Shown here: positions 7,046 through 12,873 of the stretch, piece by piece | How the letters are laid out: each line of letters begins with the position of its first letter | How positions within the stretch are numbered: position 1 is the first letter of the stretch | The notes under the pieces: generated by a model | Told to the model about the DNA's origin: nothing | What the model saw: the letters and a program-made list of their open reading frames with translations, nothing else | Databases searched by the model: none | Position numbers and translations under genes: made by a program | Source of the DNA: RGIG3872 sp045660245 | GTDB lineage: Bacteria > Bacillota > Clostridia > Christensenellales > UBA1242 | Length of the DNA stretch: 12,873 nt | Assembly (NCBI GenBank): GCA_045660245.1 | Contig: JAZRDJ010000093.1 | Location: 1 to 12,873, forward strand | Direction: 5' to 3'

Positions 7046-8359
7046 ATGAATTTGTCACCAAAACAAATTGTGAGTGAACTTGACAAATATATCGTTGGTC
7101 AAGACAAGGCAAAAAGAGCAGTTGCTGTTGCACTCAGAAATAGATATAGAAGAAGTCAACTTGACGAAAGTTTGCGAGAGGAAATAACTCCAAAAAATAT
7201 CATCATGAAAGGTCCAACAGGTGTTGGTAAAACCGAAATTGCAAGAAGGCTTGCAAAACTTGTGAAAGCACCGTTTGTGAAGGTGGAAGCAACAAAGTTC
7301 ACGGAAGTTGGTTATGTCGGACGTGATGTTGAATCAATGATCAGAGATTTGGTTGAAGCATCAATCAGACTTGTGAAAAATGAAAAAATTGCCGAAATCA
7401 AGCAAAAGGCTGAAGGTGAAGCGTGTCTTAAAATTGCAGTGGCTCTTGCAAAAGAAAGAGTGATGAAAGATCCAACATTGATTGAAGCAGTTGAGGTTGA
7501 AAAGATTAGACCAAATGTTTTGTCTCATCAATTTGACAAAGAGTACATAAGTGTTGAAATTGAAGAATCTCCAATGGGAAATCAAAATTTTGGCGCAATT
7601 GGGATTGATCTAAATCTTGGTCAAATGTTTGAAGGTATCATGCCAAAACGTAGAAGACAAAAACGAATGATGGTTGCCGATGCGTTCAAAATGATTGTCC
7701 AAGAAGAGAGTGAAAAACTCATTGATATGGAAACCGTGACAAGTGAGGCTCTTCGAAGAGCGGAACAAGACGGAATCATTTTCCTTGACGAAATTGACAA
7801 GATTGCTGGAGGCAAAGGTTCATCACACGGTCCAGATGTGTCACGTGATGGTGTGCAAAGAGATATTTTGCCAATTGTAGAAGGTTCTGTTGTTTCAACA
7901 AAATATGGACCTGTAAAAACTGACTTTATACTTTTCATCGCGGCGGGAGCGTTCCATGTGTCCAAAGTTGAAGACTTGCTTCCTGAACTTCAAGGCAGAT
8001 TTCCAGTCTTGGTTGAACTTGAAAGTCTCAAATATGATGACTTCGTGAGTATTCTTTCAAAAACGGATAACTCACTCATTTTGCAATACAAGAGTTTGCT
8101 CGGTGTTGACAACATCAAACTTGAGTTCAAGAGTGATGCAATTGAAGAAATTGCGCACATTGCTGTGCTTGAAAATCAAACAGGTGAAGACATTGGTGCA
8201 AGAAGACTCCATGCAGTTGTTGAAGAACTCTTGGAAGATATTTCATTCAATGCAACAGGAGATCATCCAGAAGTTGTTGTTGAGATTGACAGGAATTATG
8301 TTGATGATCATTTGTCAAAAGTTCTCAAAAACAATGATCTCAAGAAATATGTTTTGTAA
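7046..8359 (+). CDS. hslU: ATP-dependent protease ATPase subunit HslU (ClpY)
   Basis: 437 residues, normal for the family. HslU is the AAA+ hexamer that unfolds substrates and feeds them to HslV. The N-terminus has the family opening LSPKQIVSELDKYIVGQDKAK in essence, then Walker A GPTGVGKT (56-63), the pore loop GYVG (89-92) and RDVESMIRDLVE. The middle I-domain runs from about 105 to 235. Walker B IIFLDE lies at 244-249, followed by DKIAGG and a region with AFHVSKVEDLLPELQGRFPV. Sensor 2 is GEDIGARRLHAVVEELLED. The C-terminus ends NNDLKKYVL, matching the short conserved tail that docks into HslV in studied members. It starts three bases after hslV, so the two are surely co-translated. In Bacillus codY would follow; here hisS does. 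Confidence 0.97.
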   Translation: MNLSPKQIVSELDKYIVGQDKAKRAVAVALRNRYRRSQLDESLREEITPKNIIMKGPTGVGKTEIARRLAKLVKAPFVKVEATKFTEVGYVGRDVESMIRDLVEASIRLVKNEKIAEIKQKAEGEACLKIAVALAKERVMKDPTLIEAVEVEKIRPNVLSHQFDKEYISVEIEESPMGNQNFGAIGIDLNLGQMFEGIMPKRRRQKRMMVADAFKMIVQEESEKLIDMETVTSEALRRAEQDGIIFLDEIDKIAGGKGSSHGPDVSRDGVQRDILPIVEGSVVSTKYGPVKTDFILFIAAGAFHVSKVEDLLPELQGRFPVLVELESLKYDDFVSILSKTDNSLILQYKSLLGVDNIKLEFKSDAIEEIAHIAVLENQTGEDIGARRLHAVVEELLEDISFNATGDHPEVVVEIDRNYVDDHLSKVLKNNDLKKYVL

Positions 8360-8386
8360 GATAAAATTTAAGGTAGGAGAAAAATT

Positions 8387-9646
8387 ATGATTAACAGACC
8401 AAAGGGTACAAAAGATGTAGTGCCAGCAGAAGTGTACAAGTGGCAAGTTGTTGAAAATCTCGCAAAAAATCAACTTTGTTGCCACGGTTTTTCAGAAATT
8501 AGGACACCAGTATTTGAACATACTGAACTTTTTGTGCGCGGTGTTGGTGAAGGATCTGATATTGTGAACAAAGAAATGTACACGTTTCTGGACAAGGGTG
8601 AAAGAAGCATAACGTTGAAACCAGAAGGAACAGCATCAATTGTTCGTGCTGTTGTTGAAAATGGTCTTGACAATGAAGCAATGCCACTGAAACTCTTTAT
8701 GCTTACACCATGCTTTAGATATGAAAGACCACAAGCAGGAAGACTCAGAGAACATCATCAATTTTCAATCGAGGCATTTGGATCATACTCTCCTCTCATG
8801 GATGCAGAGGTGATTTCTGTTGTGAAATCAATTTTGGATAGATTGAACTTCACAAACTATCTCATCAATATCAATTCAATCGGTTGCAAGCATTGCAGAG
8901 GCAAATATATGGAAGCCTTGAAAGCATATTATTCAAAATATATTGATGGAATGTGCAATGATTGTAAGGTTCGTTTTGAGAAAAATGCTCTCCGTCTCCT
9001 TGATTGCAAGGAAGAAGGGTGTGCAGGGTTCAAAGCAAATGCACCAAAGCCTATTGATTATATTTGTGACGAATGTAGAGCACACTTTGAAACACTCAAA
9101 AACATTTTGGATAAAATGGGCGTGAAATATAGAGTGAATAATAATCTGGTGCGCGGTATAGACTATTACTCAAGAACGGTATTTGAATTTTTGACTGAAG
9201 AAAAGGGTGCTTTGAACGTTATTTGTGGTGGTGGAAGATACGACGGTCTTGTGTCTGAACTTGGCGGAAAAGAACTCCCAGCAGTTGGTGTTGGGCTTGG
9301 CATTGAACACCTTTTGCTTTTGCTCGAAAAGAACGGGATTGAGATCAAAAACACAAACAAACTCGATTTGTTTGTTGTTAGCGCAGATGAAAGCGCTCTC
9401 GGTGCCGCTATTGATGTTTCGACAATTCTTCGAAAAAACAATGTGTCAGTTGATTATGACACAATGGGCAGAAGCATGAAGGCGCAAATGAAATATGCAA
9501 ACAAACTTGGTGCAAGATTTGTGATTGTTCTCGGTGAGAGCGAACTTTCAAGCGGTGAATGCAGAGTTAAAAATATGGAAACGGGCGAAGAATATCCAGC
9601 AAGTCTCAAAGATTTGAAAACAGTATATCAAATTATCAAGGGGTAG
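8387..9646 (+). CDS. hisS: Histidyl-tRNA synthetase
   Basis: 419 residues, the usual length for bacterial HisRS, a homodimeric class II enzyme that charges tRNA-His. It opens with RPKGTKDVVP. Motif 1 surrounds residues 35-50 (FSEIRTPVFEHTELFVRGVG), TLKPEGTASIVRA follows, and motif 2 is FRYERPQAGRLREHHQF from 110. The HisRS-specific block LVRGIDYYSRTVFEF starts at 254, motif 3 holds GGGRYDGLVSELGG, and a C-terminal anticodon-binding domain runs from about 325. The insertion domain is cysteine-rich: C167/C170, then CNDC, LDCKEEGC and CDEC, which could bind a metal; such cysteines occur in other bacterial HisRS but not in E. coli. The ribosome binding site AGGTAGGAGA is at 8371-8380. The 27-base gap after hslU leaves no room for a T-box leader, and aspS, its common partner in Bacillota, is not next. 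Confidence 0.97.
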   Translation: MINRPKGTKDVVPAEVYKWQVVENLAKNQLCCHGFSEIRTPVFEHTELFVRGVGEGSDIVNKEMYTFLDKGERSITLKPEGTASIVRAVVENGLDNEAMPLKLFMLTPCFRYERPQAGRLREHHQFSIEAFGSYSPLMDAEVISVVKSILDRLNFTNYLININSIGCKHCRGKYMEALKAYYSKYIDGMCNDCKVRFEKNALRLLDCKEEGCAGFKANAPKPIDYICDECRAHFETLKNILDKMGVKYRVNNNLVRGIDYYSRTVFEFLTEEKGALNVICGGGRYDGLVSELGGKELPAVGVGLGIEHLLLLLEKNGIEIKNTNKLDLFVVSADESALGAAIDVSTILRKNNVSVDYDTMGRSMKAQMKYANKLGARFVIVLGESELSSGECRVKNMETGEEYPASLKDLKTVYQIIKG

Positions 9647-9655
9647 TGATTAATT

Positions 9656-9961
9656 ATGGTACATCAATTGAATGGAAAGGATTTTGCATCATTTGTGAAA
9701 GCGAACAACAAAGTTGTTGTTGATTTTTGGGCACCTTGGTGTGGACCATGCAGAGCAATGGCTCCAGTTTTTGATGAAGTTGCAAATACAAAAACGTCTC
9801 ACAAATTCGCGAAAGTGAATGTTGATGATGCAAGTGATCTTGCACTTTCTTTTGGTGTGAACACAATACCAACCATTTTGCTCTTTGAAAATGGAACTCT
9901 TGTTGATAGGGTCAGTGGATATATGTCTGCGGACGATTTAATTACTTTTATTGGTGATTAA
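9656..9961 (+). CDS. trxA: Thioredoxin
   Basis: 101 residues, close to the usual 105. Thioredoxin is the small cytoplasmic dithiol carrier that reduces disulfides in ribonucleotide reductase and other targets. The active site is WCGPC (28-32, redox cysteines C29 and C32) in VVVDFWAPWCGPC. The conserved cis-proline is P72 in NTIPTILLFENG, and the GYM of the C-terminal helix entry follows. The start ATG 9656 follows AAGGGG (9638-9643), which overlaps the end of hisS; only nine bases separate the genes, so it is probably the last gene of the long operon. No thioredoxin reductase gene lies nearby. Neighbouring iron-sulfur genes downstream may use its reducing power, but that is inference. Confidence 0.95.
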   Translation: MVHQLNGKDFASFVKANNKVVVDFWAPWCGPCRAMAPVFDEVANTKTSHKFAKVNVDDASDLALSFGVNTIPTILLFENGTLVDRVSGYMSADDLITFIGD

Positions 9962-9964
9962 TTA

Positions 9965-10084
9965 ATGAAAATTGCAGTTTTTGGTGTGGTTTTTGCTGTT
10001 TTGGGGTATAAAACCATCAAAAAAGTGCAAAATTTTGAAGAAAATTTGTTTTTCACTATTGACACGTGGTGTGTCTTGGTATAA
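9965..10084 (+). CDS. Possible 39-residue hydrophobic peptide
   Basis: A short frame starting four bases after the trxA stop encodes 39 residues. It begins MKIAVFGVVFAVLGYKTIKK, a possible single membrane segment with a basic end, then VQNFEENLFF and a short tail with one Trp and one Cys. The only ribosome binding signal is a weak GGTGAT at 9953-9958. The 3' part runs through the iscS promoter elements, which argues that the frame may be accidental. I recognise no family. It is recorded because trxA has no strong terminator of its own and this would be its direct downstream gene. Confidence 0.25.
   Translation: MKIAVFGVVFAVLGYKTIKKVQNFEENLFFTIDTWCVLV
10030..10053 (+). terminator. Weak AT-only hairpin with T-tract, possible trxA terminator
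   Basis: AAATTTT (10030-10036) and AAAATTT (10041-10047) can pair around the loop GAAG, and TTTTT follows at 10049-10053. The stem has no G-C pair, so it would be a poor terminator at best. It is the only candidate between trxA and the iscS promoter. Confidence 0.3.
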
Positions 10085-10087
10085 AAT
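10059..10087 (+). promoter_or_regulatory. Near-consensus sigma-A type promoter for iscS-nifU
   Basis: TTGACA (10059-10064) is a perfect -35 box. TAAAAT (10082-10087) lies 17 bases downstream and matches the -10 at five of six positions; TGGTATAAA (10077-10085) offers an overlapping extended -10 at 15 bases. Transcription would start close to 10095, about 20 bases before the iscS start. It is the clearest -35/-10 pair in the window and shows that the iron-sulfur genes can be expressed apart from the upstream operon. Confidence 0.75.
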
Positions 10088-10094
10088 TATACCA
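10061..10094 (+). promoter_or_regulatory. Two adjacent inverted repeats over the iscS promoter, candidate operators
   Basis: GACAC-GTGGT-GTGTC (10061-10075) overlaps the -35 box and fills the spacer. TGGTATAA-AA-TTATACCA (10077-10094), with perfect 8-bp arms, covers the -10 box. A protein bound to either would block RNA polymerase. Iron-sulfur biogenesis operons are often controlled by Rrf2-family regulators such as IscR, but no regulator gene lies in the window and I cannot assign these sites to a known factor. Confidence 0.45.
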
Positions 10095-10117
10095 GCGAAA
10101 GCAAATAGGGGGAAACT

Positions 10118-11305
10118 ATGGAAAAAAATAGAATTGTATATCTTGATCACGCGGCAACAACTCCAATGAGCAATGTTGTTTATCGTGATATGATAGAGGC
10201 TTGTGGGAATATTTATGGAAATTCTGCAAGTTTGTATAATGTTGGTCAAATTGCAAACAAAGCCCTTGATGAAGCAAGAGCAAAAATTGCAAAAGCAATC
10301 GGTGCAGATCCAAGTGAAATATATTTCACATCTGGTGGAACAGAATCAGACAACTGGGCAATCAAAGGTATTGCAAGAGCAAACAGAACAAAAGGAAATC
10401 ACATCATTACTTCAGCAATTGAGCATCCTGCGGTATTGGAGTCATGTAAGGCGCTTGAAAAAGAAGGTTTCAGAGTGACATATGTTCCTGTTGATGACAA
10501 GGGCGTGATCAAATATGCTGAACTCATAAAAGCGATTTCACCTGACACGATTTTGATTTCAATTATGTCGGCAAACAACGAGGTTGGAACGATTCAACCA
10601 ATTCGTGCCATTGCTGAACTTGCAAGAGCAAATAATGTTGTGTTCCACACAGATGCGGTTCAGGCGATTGGTGCAATTGATTTCAATGTGAAAGAAATGT
10701 GTATTGACGCAATGAGTATTTCTGCACACAAACTTTATGGACCAAAGGGTATTGGTGCACTTTATGTCAGAAAAGGCGTGAGAATTGAAAAATTCATGAA
10801 TGGTGGAGAGCAAGAAAGAAACAAGAGAGCCGGAACTGTGAATGTTCCTGCTGCTGTTGGTTTTGGAACTGCGATTGAAGTTGCTGTTGCTGAACTTGAG
10901 GAAAACAACAAATATTTGAGATCAATCAGAAGATATTTTCTCAAAAAGATTAGCGAGGCAATCCACAATATCTCACTCAATGGTCACCCAACACAACGTC
11001 TTGCAAACAATGCAAGCGTTTCATTTGAAGGTGTTGAAGGAGAGTCAGTTTTGATGATGCTTGACCGTGAAGGAATATCTGTTTCAACTGGTTCTGCTTG
11101 TGCATCAGGAAGTCTTGCTCCTTCACACGTGCTTCTTGCGATGGGACTTGATGCTGAAGTTGCTCACTCAACAATCAGATTTACATTTGGAAAGAGCACA
11201 ACAAAAGAAGACATCGACTATGTTGTTGAGAGAGTGAGAAGGGTTGTGAAGAAACTTCGTAGCATTTCAGCAATAAGAATTTATAAAAATAAGGTGGAGT
11301 TGTAA
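10118..11305 (+). CDS. iscS: Cysteine desulfurase (NifS/IscS type)
   Basis: 395 residues, typical for group I cysteine desulfurases. This PLP enzyme removes sulfur from cysteine as a protein-bound persulfide and hands it to the scaffold encoded next. It opens VYLDHAATTPMS. The PLP lysine is K205 in SAHKLYGPKGIGALYV, HTDAVQAIG contains the cofactor-contacting Asp, and TSGGTESDN and SAIEHPAVL are family blocks. The persulfide cysteine is C328 in STGSACASGS, on the longer group I loop, followed by PSHVLLAMGL. The start follows AGGGGGA at 10107-10113. It is one base before the scaffold gene, so the two form a two-gene unit behind a dedicated promoter. Such pairs in Clostridia often sit with iscR or mnmA; neither is seen here. 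iscS and nifS are both used for such genes; the choice is by role. Confidence 0.95.
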   Translation: MEKNRIVYLDHAATTPMSNVVYRDMIEACGNIYGNSASLYNVGQIANKALDEARAKIAKAIGADPSEIYFTSGGTESDNWAIKGIARANRTKGNHIITSAIEHPAVLESCKALEKEGFRVTYVPVDDKGVIKYAELIKAISPDTILISIMSANNEVGTIQPIRAIAELARANNVVFHTDAVQAIGAIDFNVKEMCIDAMSISAHKLYGPKGIGALYVRKGVRIEKFMNGGEQERNKRAGTVNVPAAVGFGTAIEVAVAELEENNKYLRSIRRYFLKKISEAIHNISLNGHPTQRLANNASVSFEGVEGESVLMMLDREGISVSTGSACASGSLAPSHVLLAMGLDAEVAHSTIRFTFGKSTTKEDIDYVVERVRRVVKKLRSISAIRIYKNKVEL

Positions 11306-11306
11306 T

Positions 11307-11714
11307 ATGTATAGTCAAAAGGTATTAGATGAATTCTTCAATCCTCAAAACGTTGGGGTAATCAAGGGCGCTTCTGGCGTTGGGAAAGTTGGTAATCCCG
11401 CTTGTGGAGATATCATGAAAGTTTATATTCTCGTTGAAAATGATAAGATTGTTGACGCAAAGTTTCAAACTTTTGGCTGTGCTGCAGCAATCGCATCTTC
11501 ATCTGTTGCCACAAGAATGATCATTGGCAAAACGCTCGAAGAAGCGTGCAAAATCACAAACCAAGATGTCCTCAAGGAACTTGGTGGTGAAATGCCAGCA
11601 TCAAAAATTCATTGCTCAATCCTCGCTGAAGAAGCAATCCGCGCAGCAGTTGAAAACTACCACAAAAAGCAAACACGTGGCGGAAGTTCTGACGAAGAAG
11701 ATGATGAAGAATAA
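11307..11714 (+). CDS. nifU: Iron-sulfur cluster scaffold protein, NifU N-terminal/IscU type
   Basis: 135 residues, a single scaffold domain without the central ferredoxin-like and C-terminal Nfu domains of full NifU. It assembles [2Fe-2S] and [4Fe-4S] clusters using sulfur from the desulfurase encoded just upstream. All three ligand cysteines are present: C33 in GNPACGDIM with the neighbouring D35, C58 in FQTFGCAAAIASSS, and C103 in KIHCSILAEEAI. The NPACGD and TFGCAAAIASSS forms resemble the NifU N-terminal domain more than proteobacterial IscU. A short Gly/Ser linker and a very acidic end, DEEDDEE, follow the fold. The start is one base after the iscS stop, with AAGGTGGAG at 11291-11299 as ribosome binding site. 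A strong terminator follows 26 bases after the stop. The symbol could equally be iscU. Confidence 0.94.
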   Translation: MYSQKVLDEFFNPQNVGVIKGASGVGKVGNPACGDIMKVYILVENDKIVDAKFQTFGCAAAIASSSVATRMIIGKTLEEACKITNQDVLKELGGEMPASKIHCSILAEEAIRAAVENYHKKQTRGGSSDEEDDEE

Positions 11715-11740
11715 AAATTAATTTTAAAATAAAAAATTTG

Positions 11741-11770
11741 AAAGAGAGATTATTTTGATCTCTCTTTTTT
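11741..11770 (+). terminator. Intrinsic terminator after nifU
   Basis: AAAGAGAGAT (11741-11750) and ATCTCTCTTT (11758-11767) form a perfect 10-bp stem with a seven-base loop, running into a T-tract (11765-11770). It closes the iscS-nifU unit and isolates it from the gene at the right end. Confidence 0.95.
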
Positions 11771-11865
11771 ATTTATTTTCAAATTTTGTAATAGTTAGTT
11801 TTTTTAATGCTGATAGATTTATACTAATCTTATAAAAAAATTTTTCAAAAAATGTATAAAATTGT
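11771..11865. other. AT-rich non-coding spacer
   Basis: About 95 bases between the nifU terminator and the G-tract promoter hold no convincing gene, RNA or repeat. They are extremely AT-rich (runs of A and T such as the A7 and T5 near 11834-11845) and could act as an UP-element-like or curved region for the downstream promoter, which is a guess. A 14-codon frame from ATG 11852 reads into the G-run and stops at once. Confidence 0.6.
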
Positions 11866-11897
11866 TTGTCTAATGGGGGGGGGGGGTATGATATAAT
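11866..11897 (+). promoter_or_regulatory. Promoter with a 12-base G-run as spacer
   Basis: A perfect extended -10, TG-A-TATAAT (TG at 11889-11890, hexamer 11892-11897), lies 63 bases before the GTG start of the exported protein gene. The best -35 is TTGTCT (11866-11871), four of six matches. The 20-base spacer between them contains G12 (11875-11886). Loss of three G would give the ideal 17-base spacing. The promoter call rests on the -10; the role of the G-run is inference. Confidence 0.65.
11875..11886 (+). repeat. Homopolymeric G tract, 12 bases
   Basis: Twelve consecutive G in a segment that is otherwise almost wholly A and T. It is the only homopolymer run of G or C of this length in the window. 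Such tracts change length by slipped-strand mispairing at replication. The exact count can also be an assembly or sequencing error. Confidence 0.95.
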
Positions 11898-11960
11898 GTT
11901 TTTGTAAAGATCAAAAGTATGAGTATGTTGAATCGTGAAAACTCAGGGGAGATACGAACT

Positions 11961-12873
11961 GTGAAAAAGATTACGTTCAAGAAAAAAATTTTGTCTATTG
12001 TTTTATGTTTTGTAGTGTTATTTGTTGGTACTGCGATTTTTGCTTTTTTTTATTCAACAAACAAATCAATTGGAAATGTTGATTTATTCAATGATAATTT
12101 TGTTTATAGTGGTTTGAGTGATATTGTACCTGTTGTGATATCTGATAATGAATTTGTTGGTGGAAGTTTTGTTTTTGAGAACGACAATGTTGTTGTTCAA
12201 AATTGTGAATTTGAAAACGCCAATATATCTCTTTTGGGGCAAAACGTTCAGTTTTTAGACACAAATGTGTCTGGTGGAAATTGCTCGATTGGTGGAGAAA
12301 TGGCAATTGTTGATTCTTGCGAATTTCAAGACATTGAAACTTCAATTGTGATTTCTGGAACTGTGATGTTTACTGATTCAAACATCAAAAACTCTGGAAT
12401 AAAGGCACACAATAATGCCGTTGCAATTTTGCTGGGTGAAACACATATTTCTGGAATTGGAATAAATTTGTATAATTCTGGAATGTTGCTGATGGGATTT
12501 AATGATAAAGTTGAAGAAGATGAAATATTCAATGAATTGGGAATTGAAACGACCGGACTGAAACAATTTTCTGGATCAATATCTGGTTGCAACAATGCTG
12601 TTGTGTTGGATCTATTTTCAGGACTCTATATGTGTTCAGGAAGCATTGAGAATAACAGTGGCATTGGGGTTCGTGCATCAAATGGATCGAGCATATTGAT
12701 GCATGGCACTGGATCAATTTCAAACAATGGTTCACATGGTGTGTATTTGAAGGATGATGGTTTTTATGAATGGCATGATGACTATTTTAGATATAAAGAA
12801 TATGATGGATACGAGTCAACATTTACTTTCTGGGGTGGATTGATATCAAACAATGGAAATACAGAAATTGTTG
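11961..12873 (+). CDS. Exported beta-helix-like surface protein, 5' part (3' end outside window)
   Basis: The frame is open from here to the window end (304 codons). The start is GTG 11961, chosen because AGGGGAG (11945-11951) lies nine bases upstream and the product then begins MKKITFKKKI, a basic n-region, followed by a hydrophobic stretch at 11-30 ending GTAIFAFF. In-frame ATGs at 11919 and 11925 lack a ribosome binding site and would spoil the signal. C16 is not in a lipobox. The rest is rich in Gly, Ser, Asn, Ile and Val. From about 205 it repeats a coil whose core is GSISGC, GSIENN, GSISNN and GLISNN (G205, G227, G251, G293), spaced 22-24 residues with one inserted loop of about 18 extra residues. 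That fits a right-handed parallel beta-helix of the pectate-lyase-like kind. No catalytic motif is seen; the function is unknown, perhaps adhesion or another surface role. No cell wall anchor can be judged without the C-terminus. Confidence 0.8.
   Translation, partial: MKKITFKKKILSIVLCFVVLFVGTAIFAFFYSTNKSIGNVDLFNDNFVYSGLSDIVPVVISDNEFVGGSFVFENDNVVVQNCEFENANISLLGQNVQFLDTNVSGGNCSIGGEMAIVDSCEFQDIETSIVISGTVMFTDSNIKNSGIKAHNNAVAILLGETHISGIGINLYNSGMLLMGFNDKVEEDEIFNELGIETTGLKQFSGSISGCNNAVVLDLFSGLYMCSGSIENNSGIGVRASNGSSILMHGTGSISNNGSHGVYLKDDGFYEWHDDYFRYKEYDGYESTFTFWGGLISNNGNTEIV

Noticed and set aside
8360..8386. T-box or attenuator ahead of hisS
   Set aside because: The gap is only 27 bases and is filled by the ribosome binding site; there is no hairpin or T-box motif.
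11852..11896. G-run as a coding tract (frameshift-type phase variation)
   Set aside because: The only plus-strand frame through the run, from ATG 11852, stops within a few codons of the tract in all three tract phases, so slippage would not switch a protein on or off by frameshift. A promoter role fits better.
12088..12595. Minus-strand frames opposite the beta-helix-like gene
   Set aside because: The plus-strand frame has a signal peptide, a strong ribosome binding site and periodic coils; the minus frames are Gln/His/Asn/Ser-rich shadows of repetitive codons.
1..12873. Possible recoding of TGA, since no gene here stops with TGA
   Set aside because: Ten stops are TAA and one is TAG, but conserved Trp residues (for example in thioredoxin WCGPC and TopA AIAWH) are all TGG and no gene contains in-frame TGA. 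AT-rich genomes prefer TAA anyway.
1..12873. CRISPR array, tRNA, insertion sequence or phage attachment site
   Set aside because: No spaced direct repeats, tRNA-like folds, transposase frames or terminal inverted repeats were seen in reading the whole window.

Overview
The window is a stretch of AT-rich bacterial chromosome (I estimate 35-40 % G+C) with every gene on the + strand. The genes, their close packing and the strong AGGAGG-type ribosome binding sites point to Bacillota, most likely an uncultured clostridial or neighbouring lineage. The order dprA-topA-trmFO-hslV-hslU matches the Bacillus subtilis dprA-topA-gid-codV-clpQ-clpY-codY neighbourhood downstream of rplS. Here codV (xerC) and codY are missing, and comM sits just upstream of dprA. 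The standard genetic code fits: ten of the eleven visible stops are TAA, one is TAG, and conserved Trp positions use TGG.

Layout. (1) Bases 1-269 are the 3' end of rplS (ribosomal protein L19), closed by a strong intrinsic terminator at 284-313. (2) A candidate extended -10 promoter near 343-370 starts a run of eight tightly spaced genes with no obvious terminator between them: comM, dprA, topA, trmFO, hslV, hslU, hisS and trxA (409-9961). It combines DNA uptake and recombination (ComM, DprA), DNA supercoiling (TopA), tRNA methylation (TrmFO), ATP-dependent proteolysis (HslUV), histidyl-tRNA charging and thiol redox. (3) An iron-sulfur assembly pair follows, iscS/nifS-like cysteine desulfurase and nifU/iscU-like scaffold (10118-11714). 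It has its own near-consensus promoter overlaid by two adjacent inverted repeats, and ends at a clear terminator (11741-11770). A 39-codon hydrophobic ORF of uncertain reality lies between trxA and iscS.

(4) The right end is different in character. After about 190 bases of very AT-rich non-coding DNA there is a run of 12 G lying directly upstream of a perfect extended -10 (TGATATAAT). It is followed by a GTG-started gene with a good ribosome binding site that runs off the window. The product has a signal peptide or N-terminal membrane anchor, then low-complexity Gly/Ser/Asn/Ile-rich coils of 22-24 residues, as in right-handed beta-helix surface proteins. The G-run lies between the -35 and -10 elements. 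This suggests a phase-variable promoter for an exported surface protein, which is the most interesting observation in the window.

The rest is housekeeping DNA with smaller oddities: an altered toprim signature in TopA, an AT-rich N-terminal part of dprA with altered DprA motifs, and an operon composition unlike the textbook one.
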